Shown in pieces: positions 10,788-21,216 of a stretch of 64,000 bases of DNA. The stretch is from Botryotinia globosa (Eukaryota; Ascomycota; Leotiomycetes; Helotiales; Sclerotiniaceae): assembly GCA_014898425.1 (NCBI GenBank), contig RCSZ01000006.1, positions 558,001 through 622,000 on the forward strand. The letters run 5' to 3'. The position numbers and the translations under genes were made by a program. The notes under the pieces are model-generated. The model was not told the origin of the DNA. It searched no databases and saw nothing but the letters and a program-made list of their open reading frames with translations. How positions within the stretch are numbered: position 1 is the first letter of the stretch; every line of letters begins with the position of its first letter.

Positions 10788-11556
10788 TCAACATAGAGAA
10801 GAGAGGTATTGTTGACCATTTAATTGTTGATTAGACCCAGGACGATCTATGTACATGCATTGAACATCGCTTTTCCGATTTTGACCGCGATTAAACCATA
10901 ACTCAATTTCTCCACGAAGTAGTTTCCCAGTCTTGAAACCCACTTTCTCGAGCACTCTGGCACTGGCATCATTACCAGGAGTATAAGCCGCTATAATTTG
11001 CGGCAAGGACTTCTTTTCTATGATGATTTTAGTCTCGGCTCCAGTGCAACGATCCAGTCTCCACATTCCACCAAGCAGATGTGACAAACCTTCAAGAGTC
11101 CAGAACATCTCTACAAACAATCTCAACGCGTCTGTCATATACCCTTTACCCCAATGGTCTGGATGAATCTTATACCCCACGTTCTCCGGTTTATGAGATA
11201 TTCCGATTATACCAATCATTTCCATCTCCATCTCTTGCCCTTCTCTCTCATCCGCCACAGGTACTGGAACAGACGATGAAGTCGGGGCCATGATTGCCCA
11301 CATTGGAAATTGGACGCTGGACATACTTTCCAAGATCCTTTGTTTTGTCTGCTCGAGTTGAGTATGCGGTGCTCGGGTACTATACAAGTCATGTAAGGTC
11401 GGGGTTCAATTTAAAGTTCCACAGCTTGACTTGGGAGCCTTACGACCATTCCGCGATACGAGGCTCGGATAGAATCTTGTGACAGCCATTAAGGTGCTTG
11501 TCCAGATTAATAGGTTCAAGGGTTAGACGGTCAGATTTTATCGTGTGTGACGACAT
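10788..11556 (-). CDS. GNAT N-acetyltransferase (RimJ/RimL type), paralogue 1, three exons
   Basis: Exons read on the minus strand: 11556-11444, 11379-11090 and 11017-10788, 633 nt in total, 210 aa. Intron 1 has a GTAAGG donor and TATAG acceptor; intron 2 (11089-11018, 72 nt) has a GTTTGT donor and CATAG acceptor. Exon 1 begins M-S-S-H-T-I-K-S-D-R-L-T-L-E-P, typical of Acetyltransf_3 proteins. The acetyl-CoA binding motif A is V-G-Y-K-I-H-P-D-H-W-G-K-G-Y (Q/R-x2-G-x-G/A position H-W-G-K-G-Y). The N-D-A-S-A-R-V-L-E-K-V-G-F motif follows. Intron 2 is a multiple of three without a stop, so unspliced reading adds 24 residues; removing it aligns the protein without gaps to the neighbouring paralogue across the joint. 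The substrate is unknown; such proteins acetylate small amines or protein N termini. Confidence 0.82.
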
Positions 11557-12044
11557 GATCTTAATACTTGATAGTGATACTGGATAGTGAAGCAAGAAGA
11601 AATATGCGAATGGGGCGTCTCTCAATCTTTGTCTCATAAACAGCGAAAGGGGATGTATATTCATTTGATAGGAGATACACATACATGCCACTTGCGCAGT
11701 GACTCATGTAACAAGAAATACCTACCTGATTGGTTGTTTCAGTCAGCATATTCTACACCCTTGTGTTCCCACCTCGATGAAGTTGGGAGTTAAATATACC
11801 AGTCACGCTAGTGTACCTAGTATAGAACAATGAACGCGAACGTTGAATAGAACATATTAATTCTCGCGGCACCGATTTATATGAATACTATAGGCTTTCT
11901 GAGATTATTCAGCGTGAACAAAACAGTAAAGAAAAACTAGTTGCGCATAGTCGACTTCGACGATCAATTGATTGACACGATTTTTAGGTGGTAAAGAAAG
12001 GCTTTGGGAACCAGCCCGTCTACCGGTGAATGGTAGAATAATAT
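11557..12044. other. spacer between GNAT paralogues
   Basis: About 490 bp. It should hold the promoter of paralogue 1 and the 3' end of paralogue 2. No further coding sequence is supported. Confidence 0.5.
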
Positions 12045-12745
12045 TCACACTGGTCTCGACAGCAACCATTCTCTGTGCCTCACAGGTTTCTTCTCCTTTC
12101 CCCCTTTCATCCACATTTCGTATTCCTCATCTTGCAAGTCTCCTTCTGTGAAACCTATCTTCTTTACTACTCTCTGACTGGCAAGGTTCTCGGGGTCTAT
12201 AGCCGCCACCAATGTGTTCCAATCTCCCCCTCCTGTATTCCGGTTAGAAAACCAAAGAGCATAACTGGAGTCGTTTTCACATACTTTCTTTACTCCAGTA
12301 TAGCCCCACAAATAGCTTCATGGCTTCAGTAGCAAATCCTTTACCATGATAACCAGCATGTATGCCATAACCAATTTCCGCACCGTGCCCAGCTTCGAAT
12401 CTTATCACTCCAATTGCGCCAATGAGCTCAGGCTTTTGATCGGCGGGGGTAGATGTTGTCGGCCGAAGCAGAATTGCATAGTTCTCAATCCACGGCTTTT
12501 CGGGGTTCGGTGTTCTTTCAATCATGTATGCTCTACTTTCCTCGATGGACTCGCTTGGTTTTCTAAGTTGAGTTGAGAGTTAGAGCTATCTTGGAAATCA
12601 AGAACGAGCAAAATTGAGAGGGCTCATCTTACGTCCATGAAGCAGCTCGCGGATCAGAGCTCATTTTGTGATAGGCATCGAGATGTTTCTCTACAGTCAA
12701 TGGCTCTAGCCAAAGACGCTCAGATTGAGCTGCGTATTGTGCCAT
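12045..12745 (-). CDS. GNAT N-acetyltransferase (RimJ/RimL type), paralogue 2, three exons
   Basis: Exons on the minus strand: 12745-12633, 12562-12285 and 12232-12045, 579 nt, 192 aa. Intron 1 has a GTAAGA donor and CTTAG acceptor; intron 2 has a GTATGT donor, CTAAC branch and ACAG acceptor. The protein starts M-A-Q-Y-A-A-Q-S-E-R-L-W-L-E-P-L-T. Motif A reads I-G-Y-G-I-H-A-G-Y-H-G-K-G-F-A-T-E-A-M, and the C-terminal motif is N-L-A-S-Q-R-V-V-K-K-I-G-F. Exon 1 is 113 nt, exactly as in the downstream paralogue, and both introns occupy the same codon positions and phases (2 and 1), which indicates tandem duplication. The proteins have diverged strongly in the C-terminal tail. The acetylated substrate cannot be told from the sequence. 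Confidence 0.85.
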
Positions 12746-13610
12746 TGATATCCTGAAGGTAAATCGGATGGCTCCATGGCGCCGGTCGCTATATATAAGA
12801 GAGGTTAAAGCCTTTGTATTAACGGCGCTCAGAATCGAGTCATAGTGAATTCTGAGTCACCTCCAAAAATCTTGACTGTTGATTACTCCGTATATTACGA
12901 TTCGGAGATTCCGAAGACATATCAGTGGCATAATATAGAACATCAACAGCGGAGTTGGTAGATAAGCTTTGAGCTAGGCCACCCCCGCTAACGTTATGTA
13001 TTAGTAGTAAATTTATAATAGTGATGGAACACTAAAATATTTCCAATCATATAATTAATTACCCACCGTCTACCTGTCATTTCTTTCTCTTCTCTCCCTT
13101 AATTACATGAGATGCCTTGATTGCTAGACGTTCCCATCCTCACTCGTACATGTCGACGATTCCAAAAATGTAGAATGTTATAAGGTTATTGCATCGCTAC
13201 TTAGACGTCGCAGATGGTCTTGCTCGATAAACCACAATAGGCCCAATGAGAAGGTATAAAAATGGGTGGCCACCACCCGTGAACGATTGGAGGTGACCTT
13301 TCATAGGGGCGGCTCCCCGAGGCATACTCATTTGCCTTTGGGAGGCTGTGTAGAGCTGACATGCAGAAATTCATCGGCATCTTCTTGCAAAATCAAATTC
13401 ATCTCACATACCCAATTTTTTGATGCCAGGAAGTGATGCTCGTTTATTTCTGCTTCATAGCCATTGCATTGAAACATTTTACTGTCGAGTAAAGATCGAG
13501 TTTTGTGCAAATCAATAAGTTACTGCACTGCTGAATTCTGATGGGCAAAGCCTCAACGCACCTTATTCTAGGGAGATTATTCACCTGAGAACATCAAAAC
13601 CATAGTCAAA
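12746..13610. other. intergenic, shared promoter region
   Basis: About 865 bp between the divergently transcribed GNAT paralogue 2 and the NACHT gene, so it probably holds both promoters. No coding sequence is supported. Confidence 0.5.
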
Positions 13611-16600
13611 ATGACTACACCTGGAGCTGCACCTTATGTCAAAACGTAAGGCGATTATTGCATCTCATTGAGGAACATCTGCTGACGTGACAGAAAATCT
13701 GAGGACCTGTGGAATGAGGCTCTCAAACAAGTCCAGTTCACAAATACTTCAGCACTCGTCGCTGCGGGCCTAGAAAGGCGACAAATTTTGGTAGAAATTT
13801 TGGATTTGGTGCAAAAGCAGGAACTCAAGGCTCAAGAAAGGAAATGGAAGTGGAAAAGGAAAAATGGTCAAGTGATCATTATTCGCGACATCTTTGTTAA
13901 GCTTGCAATTTGGATGGAAAAGTTCAAGTCTATTGGGGATATTGTTGTGCAATATGATCCAATTCACGCGAGTTTGCCGTGGGCTGTTGTCAGGTTTCTA
14001 TTGCAGGTATATGATGCACCGCTATGATTTAAGATTTGGCTATTAATTGTATCGCAGGCTGCTGTTAGCGATATCCACTCCAATGGTGCTATCCTTGAAG
14101 GTATAGAGATCGCTGTCAATCTTCTAGCGCGGTATGAGATCGTGGAGCATCTCCACCTACAGAAAGCATCCCGCTCCACGGCTTTTCTGGCCGATGCAAT
14201 TGTTAAGCTATATACTGCCATTTTGGATTACCTTTTCCAAGCGCATGCATACTTCGAACCTCATATTCTGAAGAAAATTGCGCACAGCTTCTTTCGTCCT
14301 GAAGAATCAACACAAAAATTCATATCAAGCATCAAGCAAAATGAACTAGAAGTTGAGAAATACACGAGCCTCGTCTCTGATGAATCCCTCAGTAAGATTG
14401 ACAGAAACATGGATGCTCTCACACAATCTATGGATGTATGCCATACATCCATAGAGAGCCTTCAAAAGGGGGTTTCAGCAACGAAGCTACTAGGAAGTGA
14501 CTTGGGACAACGTCTTGGACAATTGCACAAGCTCACACAGACCATTCAACAAGATATCTCATCTGCAGAACTCAACTGGAACAAAATCGAACAGCATTTG
14601 GTCAAAGCCTTGAACGATCTCAAGGATCCAGTGCAGCGCAATGCTGAAGATCTATCAAGTGTACAAGATAATCTCAAGGAAAAAGAGCGAGTAAAGGTTT
14701 TTGAGTGGCTTACGATGATATCAAGCTCTAGCCACCACCGTGAAAAATCGCGGAGCTTATTATCTGGTTCTTGCAACTGGCTGTCGAGAAAGAAGGAATT
14801 CAAGGAATGGATGGAAGCTAGCACTTCCTCCATCTTGTGGCTACATGGCATCCCTGGCAGTGGGAAGAGTATGCTTGTATGCTATGTTATCGAGTATCTC
14901 CGAAGTCGAGCCCAACAGCATCACAGCTCTGCACCTATTGCATACTTTTACTGTGCTCGAACCATCAATGAACCGGAAAGGGCTGATCCAACAGAAATAT
15001 TGAGAAACATATTAGAGCAATTGTGCTCATTAGATGCGGAGACCCCAATAAGGGAACCTGTGTCGAAAAAATACCTTTCTCGGAGGAAGGAAGCTCGGGA
15101 ACGAACACCGGAGAAGCTCTGTCTCGAAGAAACGGTTAATATGATTCTGGAATTGTTAGAATCTAACCCTGCAACCATAGTCCTTGATGGACTTGACGAA
15201 TGCGATCCTACTAAGAGAAACGATTTGCTTCTCGGCCTGCAAAATATTATCACGAATTCGAACAATGTCGTCAAAGTTTTTGTCAGTAGCAGAGATGACC
15301 ATGACCTCGTCCACCATCTAGCTTGTTCCCCGAACCTATACATCCATGCGACTGACAATACTGGGGATATCATATTGTTCATTAAATCGCGCATTGAAGA
15401 GGCAATACGAGAAGATAAGCTTCTCTGCGGGCGTGTCTCAAGTCGCTTAAAGAATATCATCATTAGCAAGTTGATAAAGAAAGCTAATGGTATGTTTCGA
15501 CTAGCAAGCATGCACATTGACAGCCTTTGTGATCCATATCGGGTTAAAACGGAAGCCAACGTGCACTATGCACTCGACCACCTACCGCAAGAATTGGGAA
15601 AGTCATATGATGTGGTGATGTCGCAGATCATGCAAGCCGAATATCCTAATCCACTGTTAGCGTCGCGTGCATTGAAATGGCTTCTTTGCTCCCGCAAAGC
15701 TCTGGACTCTAAAACCCTCCCGCAAGCTATATCCGTGAACAACGCAGGCCACCCATTATTATCAAATGACGAAATCTTAAGTATCTGCTTCAATTTGGTA
15801 ATTTACAATGAAGAGATGGATAAGTTTCAGTTTGCTCATTTATCGGTGCGGGAATATCTTGAATCCCAGCCTGGATACTTAGCTGAAAATACAAATCTGA
15901 TGGCTGCGGAGGCATGTTTAACATTTATCATGTCAGAATCACAAGACCAACCTGAATTTAGAAGCCACGCAGTATCTTTTTGGGGTAATTATGCGAAATT
16001 GACCCCCAGTGCGAGACGCGAGGGTGCTTTGGGAGATTTACTCGCAGAATTTCTAGTTTCTCCTTTTGAATCAAGAATTATTCGGCCCGCTAGCACTAGG
16101 CTTGAGGATTACCTGCAATCATATGAAAGTCATCTGCGCCCCTCGTGGATCAGAGACGAAAGTATGACTTCATTGATCTGGACTATTTTTCTGGCCTGTA
16201 AGCATGATCTCAGTGAAATTGTCAGTCGGCTTCTTCCTATTGCAAATTGCGAATATTTCTTCACTCAGACAAGCTGGATGGGTCTCAATTGTGTCCAAAC
16301 TTCAGCACACTTTGATAGCCCGATGACTATCAATCTACTACACAAGATAACAGCGTCTCTACTGCCAAAAGAGCTCAACCCTAATTTGTATTGGAATTCT
16401 GCATATTATATTGCATCCTACAACGGGAGCAAGCGGGCAGCCCAAATGATATCAAAGATCCGAACGAAGGAAAAGAATTTGTGCACGCAGTCTAGACAGT
16501 ACTGTGTCAAATCTATCGTCAACCACTCGGTCAACGCAAGTTTACTTGCCTCCCAATGCTCCCCTGAGACTCAAACCCGAGAAGTGATGCGACCCACGCC

Positions 16601-17408
16601 GCTACTCATGCTTCAGAAAAACGACGCCGACATAGCATCAACGCTATTTAAATCCTTCGATGAGTGCATCGGATTATGTAATGAATGCACCTTTTCGATT
16701 ATGAGGCCCCTCGATATGGTGAGCTTGAATATTGTGAACGCTTTTGCCATTTTTAACACTATCGAAAATGATGCACCGTCGACAGAACAATACAAAATTG
16801 GTGCTATGGCTAAGACCATTTCTGATTCAATGAAGATTGGCAGCGAAACTACGACTGGAGCATTTAAAGTCTCTTGGGTAGCATCGATTATAATATTTGG
16901 AATGATTTTTGGCCATGACTTTTATGATACAGATATATTCATGCATCATTTGTCAGAGGCATTTTTATACATGTCCTTGCACGAGCAACGAAATCGATTG
17001 ACCAAATATGGCCGTTCATCGGATTCAAGTTATCTTATGTTGTTCGAAAGTCTAATTAAAACTCGAGATATCTTGAATGAGCAGAAAATGATCAATTGGA
17101 AAACACTTCTGCTGAGTCAACGTGTAAAATATGGCCGAGATGCCCTTCTAATATTACTCAAAGCGCGCACAAAAATAGCTCCAAAGGTAATCAACCTTGC
17201 GTTGTCCACCTGGGATGGAGAGATGGTAAAGGCGTTATTAGAGTACAATTTGGTTAAGATTGACAATGAAGTGATTCGGTTCGTGGCGGGTAACTTAAAG
17301 TATGGCAAGGAGATAATGGAGATGTTATTAGCTCAAGAAACGGAAAGAGAAATGTCGGAAACCTTGCATGAAATTGCGCTCAAAAATACGCTTGAAAGCG
17401 CGCGATAG
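13611..17408 (+). CDS. NACHT-domain NLR-like (STAND) protein, three exons
   Basis: Exons 13611-13645, 13694-14006 and 14058-17408 give 3699 nt, 1232 aa. Intron 1 (48 nt) has GTAAGG/CAG with a GCTGAC branch; intron 2 (51 nt) has GTATAT/CAG. Without the short first exons the N-terminal domain would be lost. Residues about 12-150 form a helical domain with D-P-I-H-A-S-L-P-W-A-V-V-R-F, typical of the N-terminal region (DUF7708-like) of fungal NACHT proteins. A coiled-coil-prone linker follows (about 200-330). The NACHT NTPase has a Walker A G-I-P-G-S-G-K-S at 380-387 and a Walker B I-V-L-D-G-L-D-E-C at about 490-498. The F-A-H-L-S-V-R-E-Y-L segment beyond it is typical of the helical part after fungal NACHT domains. 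The C terminus ends in short K-E-(I/V)-M-E-x-L-L-type repeats, fewer than usual. Such proteins act in nonself recognition and regulated cell death; that role is family inference. Confidence 0.88.
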
Positions 17409-18660
17409 TCGGGGCTGCAGTCCGGCAATGGAAGATTTTCCATGTCTTTGGATCATTCAATTCTTTTCAGACCTCGATTTCTTTCTGGGAGTTGTATCAT
17501 TAATACATTCACAACTATGAACCATTAAAAGCTTTCGCAATTAGTCTACTACATAAATTTTTCAATAATCTATTGCGCGTACGATCAGGAGAAGGATCGC
17601 TAAAGATTGAACTAAGTTGTATGGCCTGTTAATTCGCTAGTTTGTGTAAGGTCATATGTGTATTTTGCAATAAGAAACTCAGGAAAATAGGGAAATCTTT
17701 GCATTATGGGACTACCTCTTCATAATGACAATCGATGAAAACGTGTGGTATTCATTTATTAACGGGTGATTGATCGCCCAAATAGACCGCGGATACTATA
17801 GAATCAGTAAGTACTACATGCCAGTCAAACATCTTGGAAGAAACTTACCTTGTAATCAAATCCTCTGATCTAACAGGAAACATTCAAAATGCCAGCTAGT
17901 CATAGGCAAATAATGAACAATCCAAATTGACCGCACCTACCAAGGAATCAGGAACTTTATTTTCTCTCGCACTTTAACCAGAGAGCGATTAGAACCATTA
18001 ATCTGTATCCTTTTAGTGTGTGGCAGGCCGAATTGCATTTTATTCCAGACTTCGGATATTCTTATACTAGTGACGTGGAGCAACTTCAGGATACGCGAGG
18101 GGGAAAGGAGAGCAGAGTTCGATGCAATCTGAGATTAATCAGGAAATGACGAGAGAAATATGTAAATATAACTATCTGCTGTTATCAAGAAATTGCAGGA
18201 TTGGAATTTTTCTTGTTTTTATGAATAATGCTCGTACATATTATAATACATATACTGTGTTATCCCAGGTAATGTAAGTATCACTTCGATGTTGAATATG
18301 TGGAGTCTGGAGACTTGAGATGGTATATTCGCAATGTCTAGATTGCAGTTATAGGGGTTTGAAAGCAATAAGTTCTGATGCACAGAGTGAGATTGAGGAT
18401 CAAATCATCTAGTGATTGCTTGTGTGATGCCAGTGTCTATGTATGAGGTGAGGATGGAGAGGGATGGTCAAGGCACGATGCTGATGAAAAAATTGCGGTG
18501 AGAATACATTCTTTCCCTTCAAGAACGTCAGTAATATTCGAGATCAAGTGCAAAGACAAATATGATTGTGATTTTGATCCTAACGCAAATGGTGAGAGAT
18601 ATGAGGATATATGTACGCTTTCTAAAATACAAACTTCGCTTAAGTACCCTCTTACAAAGT
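17409..18660. other. intergenic, no gene seen
   Basis: About 1.25 kb between the convergent ends of the NACHT gene (+) and the ankyrin-BTB gene (-), so it should hold two 3' UTRs. The open frame at 18498-18728 has no recognisable features. Confidence 0.55.
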
Positions 18661-20715
18661 CTAAGCATCTAACTTTAATCTTTCTAACAAGTTGTCTATC
18701 TTTCCAAGTAACGTTTGGTAGTTTATAGCATCTGCGGCAAATTCATCACCTGCAATCTCACCATTGAGAGTCCGTATCTGACCATTCATCATTGGATCGA
18801 GGGCAGTGGATTGTGTTGGGTTTATATCAACAACTGTGTCAGACTTCACAGCATTCGCAGATGTAATATCATCGATGGCTCTCTTTTCATCTCCATTTTC
18901 TTCACCGTTCTCATTCATATTCTCATCCATCATATCTTCAAGGCCTGAGTCTTCAAATCGGAGTCTGAAGCGTTCGGATAGGTAAAAGCGAATACTAGAG
19001 AAATCCCAGTCAGTATGCTAGACAGTGATTCAACGGGATCCTAGCAGGAATTTGGGTGACATACTCATCAAGTAATTCAATAGTGTCAGTCTCCTGTCTC
19101 TTTTCAATTCTAGCAGCACTCTCCTTGATCAACTCTTCAAACTCTGGCTCATCAATATAGTCCTCCAACCTATATGCCATGTATCTAGCACAGAATTCCT
19201 CCAGTCTTTGGACTCTTGTCAACCATCCAGCTCTCATAACATCATAAGGGTTAATTAATTCCACATCTAATTCATCGCTGTCGGTGTGTGTACGATCAGC
19301 AAGTGTGCTCGAACCATTTCCGAGAGTACTTATTACTACTGCAGCTTTAGTTTTGAGTTTCTCAATAAAGAGCATGTCTGCTGCAAGAAGAACGTCTATT
19401 GCGAGATCAAGAGGAATATCAACATTCTCGGTGTAGAGAAAGTCGAGGATGAGCTCTAGTACAGCAGGGGGGCAGTCCACGTAGATAATTTGCAAATAAT
19501 CAGTAACCTGCGCTTCTTGAAACGAGGAACTAAACATAGCTTGGAAGTATTCTGATCGTATGAGCATAGCGCGGTGAGCAGGATAGAGTACAGATTTCTG
19601 GGGTGAATTGGCAGTAGATGTCTCTGGGGGCAATGAGCTCGAGGGGCCAATAGGAATACCGTTTGAGGAAACAGTTGTGTTAGGTGTCGGCATTTCTGGC
19701 CTAGAACTCGAAGCCTCATCGGAAACTAAATTCTCGTTTGCCTGTAACAGAACATCCGCAAACATGGAATTATTCCTAGTCCACTTCACATCCTTTGCCT
19801 TCACGGTATCAATATGTATCTTATGCTTCAAAACATTCCCTCGATACCAAGACTCCATCTGATTCCTGGCTCGTAAAACTTCATCTTGATACCGTTGCCT
19901 AGCTATTCTCCTATCACGCCCACTCAAGAGTCCCTCCCAGAGGGATTCAATCTCAAGCTGTTTGCTGATTTTATCAATCCCTTTGAGCACATCGTCCACA
20001 GAGCTGCTAGACCTAAGACCAAGATCTGATGGCACTTCACCCATGTATAAATATCGAAAAGCAACCTGGAAACTTTCTGGGGGAATGGAAGGTTCCAATT
20101 TCCATGACTTGGTTTCTGGGGCAGCAGAAAGCTTTCTTCGCATATATGGTGACCGGGCAGAAAGTATCATCTTGTGTAACTTCCATGATTCTGACCCAGC
20201 GCTGAGTGTTATATCTGAAGTTTCAGGAGTCTGCCTAGTAAGGAGAGAAGTGATATGAGAAGCGAATGATTGTAATGGGTCCCTAGACTTCGAATATTCG
20301 TACTTTAATAGAAGGTTTCGAATGCGATCGTTTAATGCATTGTATAGACATCTCTCCCCTTGGAATGTATCGCGTTCGCAGAGAGCTCCAGCTTCGAGAA
20401 GTAGTTGAACAACATTGTAATGTCCACAAAGACTTGCCTTGATAATTTGTCAGCGAGGCTAATTGGCATTAGGAATAACATAAGCCTTACCAAGATCAAT
20501 GGCGTATAATCAAAAGGATCTCTAGCATTGATATTGATTCCAGGAGTAGTAATTGCTTGTTGAACCCTCTTGACATCACCAATTCGGCAAGCAACGCAAA
20601 GCTCTTGGAATTCTGGACTAGTATCAAGGGGACTTTCATCTCTCAAAACTCCTTCCTTGATCAACTGATGCTCATCCTTCAGTTGAACTTCGAGCTCATC
20701 TTTCCGTTTGACCAT
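18661..20715 (-). CDS. ankyrin plus double BTB/POZ protein (ABTB1-like), three exons
   Basis: Exons 20715-20491, 20437-19065 and 18994-18661 give 1932 nt, 643 aa. Intron 1 has GTAAGG/CAAG; intron 2 has GTATGT, an ACTGAC branch and TCTAG. The joint at intron 1 restores an ankyrin repeat (D-Y-T-P-L-I-L/A-S-L-C-G-H-Y-N-V-V-Q-L-L-L-E-A-G-A). The joint at intron 2 restores L-L-D-D-I-R-F-Y-L-S-E-R-F. Domains: ankyrin repeats about 33-105, BTB1 from about 149 (S-D-I-T-L-x8-W-K-L-H-K-M-I-L-S-A-R-S-P-Y), BTB2 from about 310 with a low-complexity Ser/Pro insert (about 322-355) before Y-P-A-H-R-A-M-L-I-R-S-E-Y-F, then an acidic C terminus. This is the ABTB1/BPOZ architecture; BTB proteins of this kind are often Cul3 adaptors, so a role in substrate ubiquitination is inferred. 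An in-frame ATG 54 nt further upstream is less likely. Confidence 0.85.
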
Positions 20716-21216
20716 TCTGAGGATATGTGTGCAAAGAGTAGGTACGAATAGAAGATATGGGAGTAACAAGCAATGAATAGTAGAGAGTCAATGGCAAAAT
20801 CTATGGACCCAGTGGTGATGGTAATAATCAAACAGATAAAGATACTGATTTTGACACAAGCACATGGAGGGGAAGAAAGCTTATCGATAAAAGCAATCCG
20901 GATAAGGGATCGGAGTTAAATGTTTCAACACCGTCATCGAAATTTCATACCTTCACCGCCTTCTGGCATTATCAAAATTTCCCCGGGTGATGTCCAATTC
21001 TAGTTTGGTAGCAAATAGTCAAACGGTTGGAGAGGCAACCAAAAAGTAAACACCAACCTGAATGAATTAATTCACAATCCATCTTCATCAACTTTGAATA
21101 AAACGACAAAACATCGCCAACCTCGAATAGATTACAACAATACTAATGTTAATTGCTTTCTTTACCTAGATCAATGCAAAGATCTTCCTTTTCTTAAATA
21201 TAATACTTTCGGAATC
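20716..21216. promoter_or_regulatory. bidirectional promoter between ABTB1-like gene and NIMA kinase
   Basis: About 500 bp between two divergent start codons (20715 on -, 21217 on +). It must hold both promoters and 5' leaders. No distinct operator is claimed. Confidence 0.6.
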
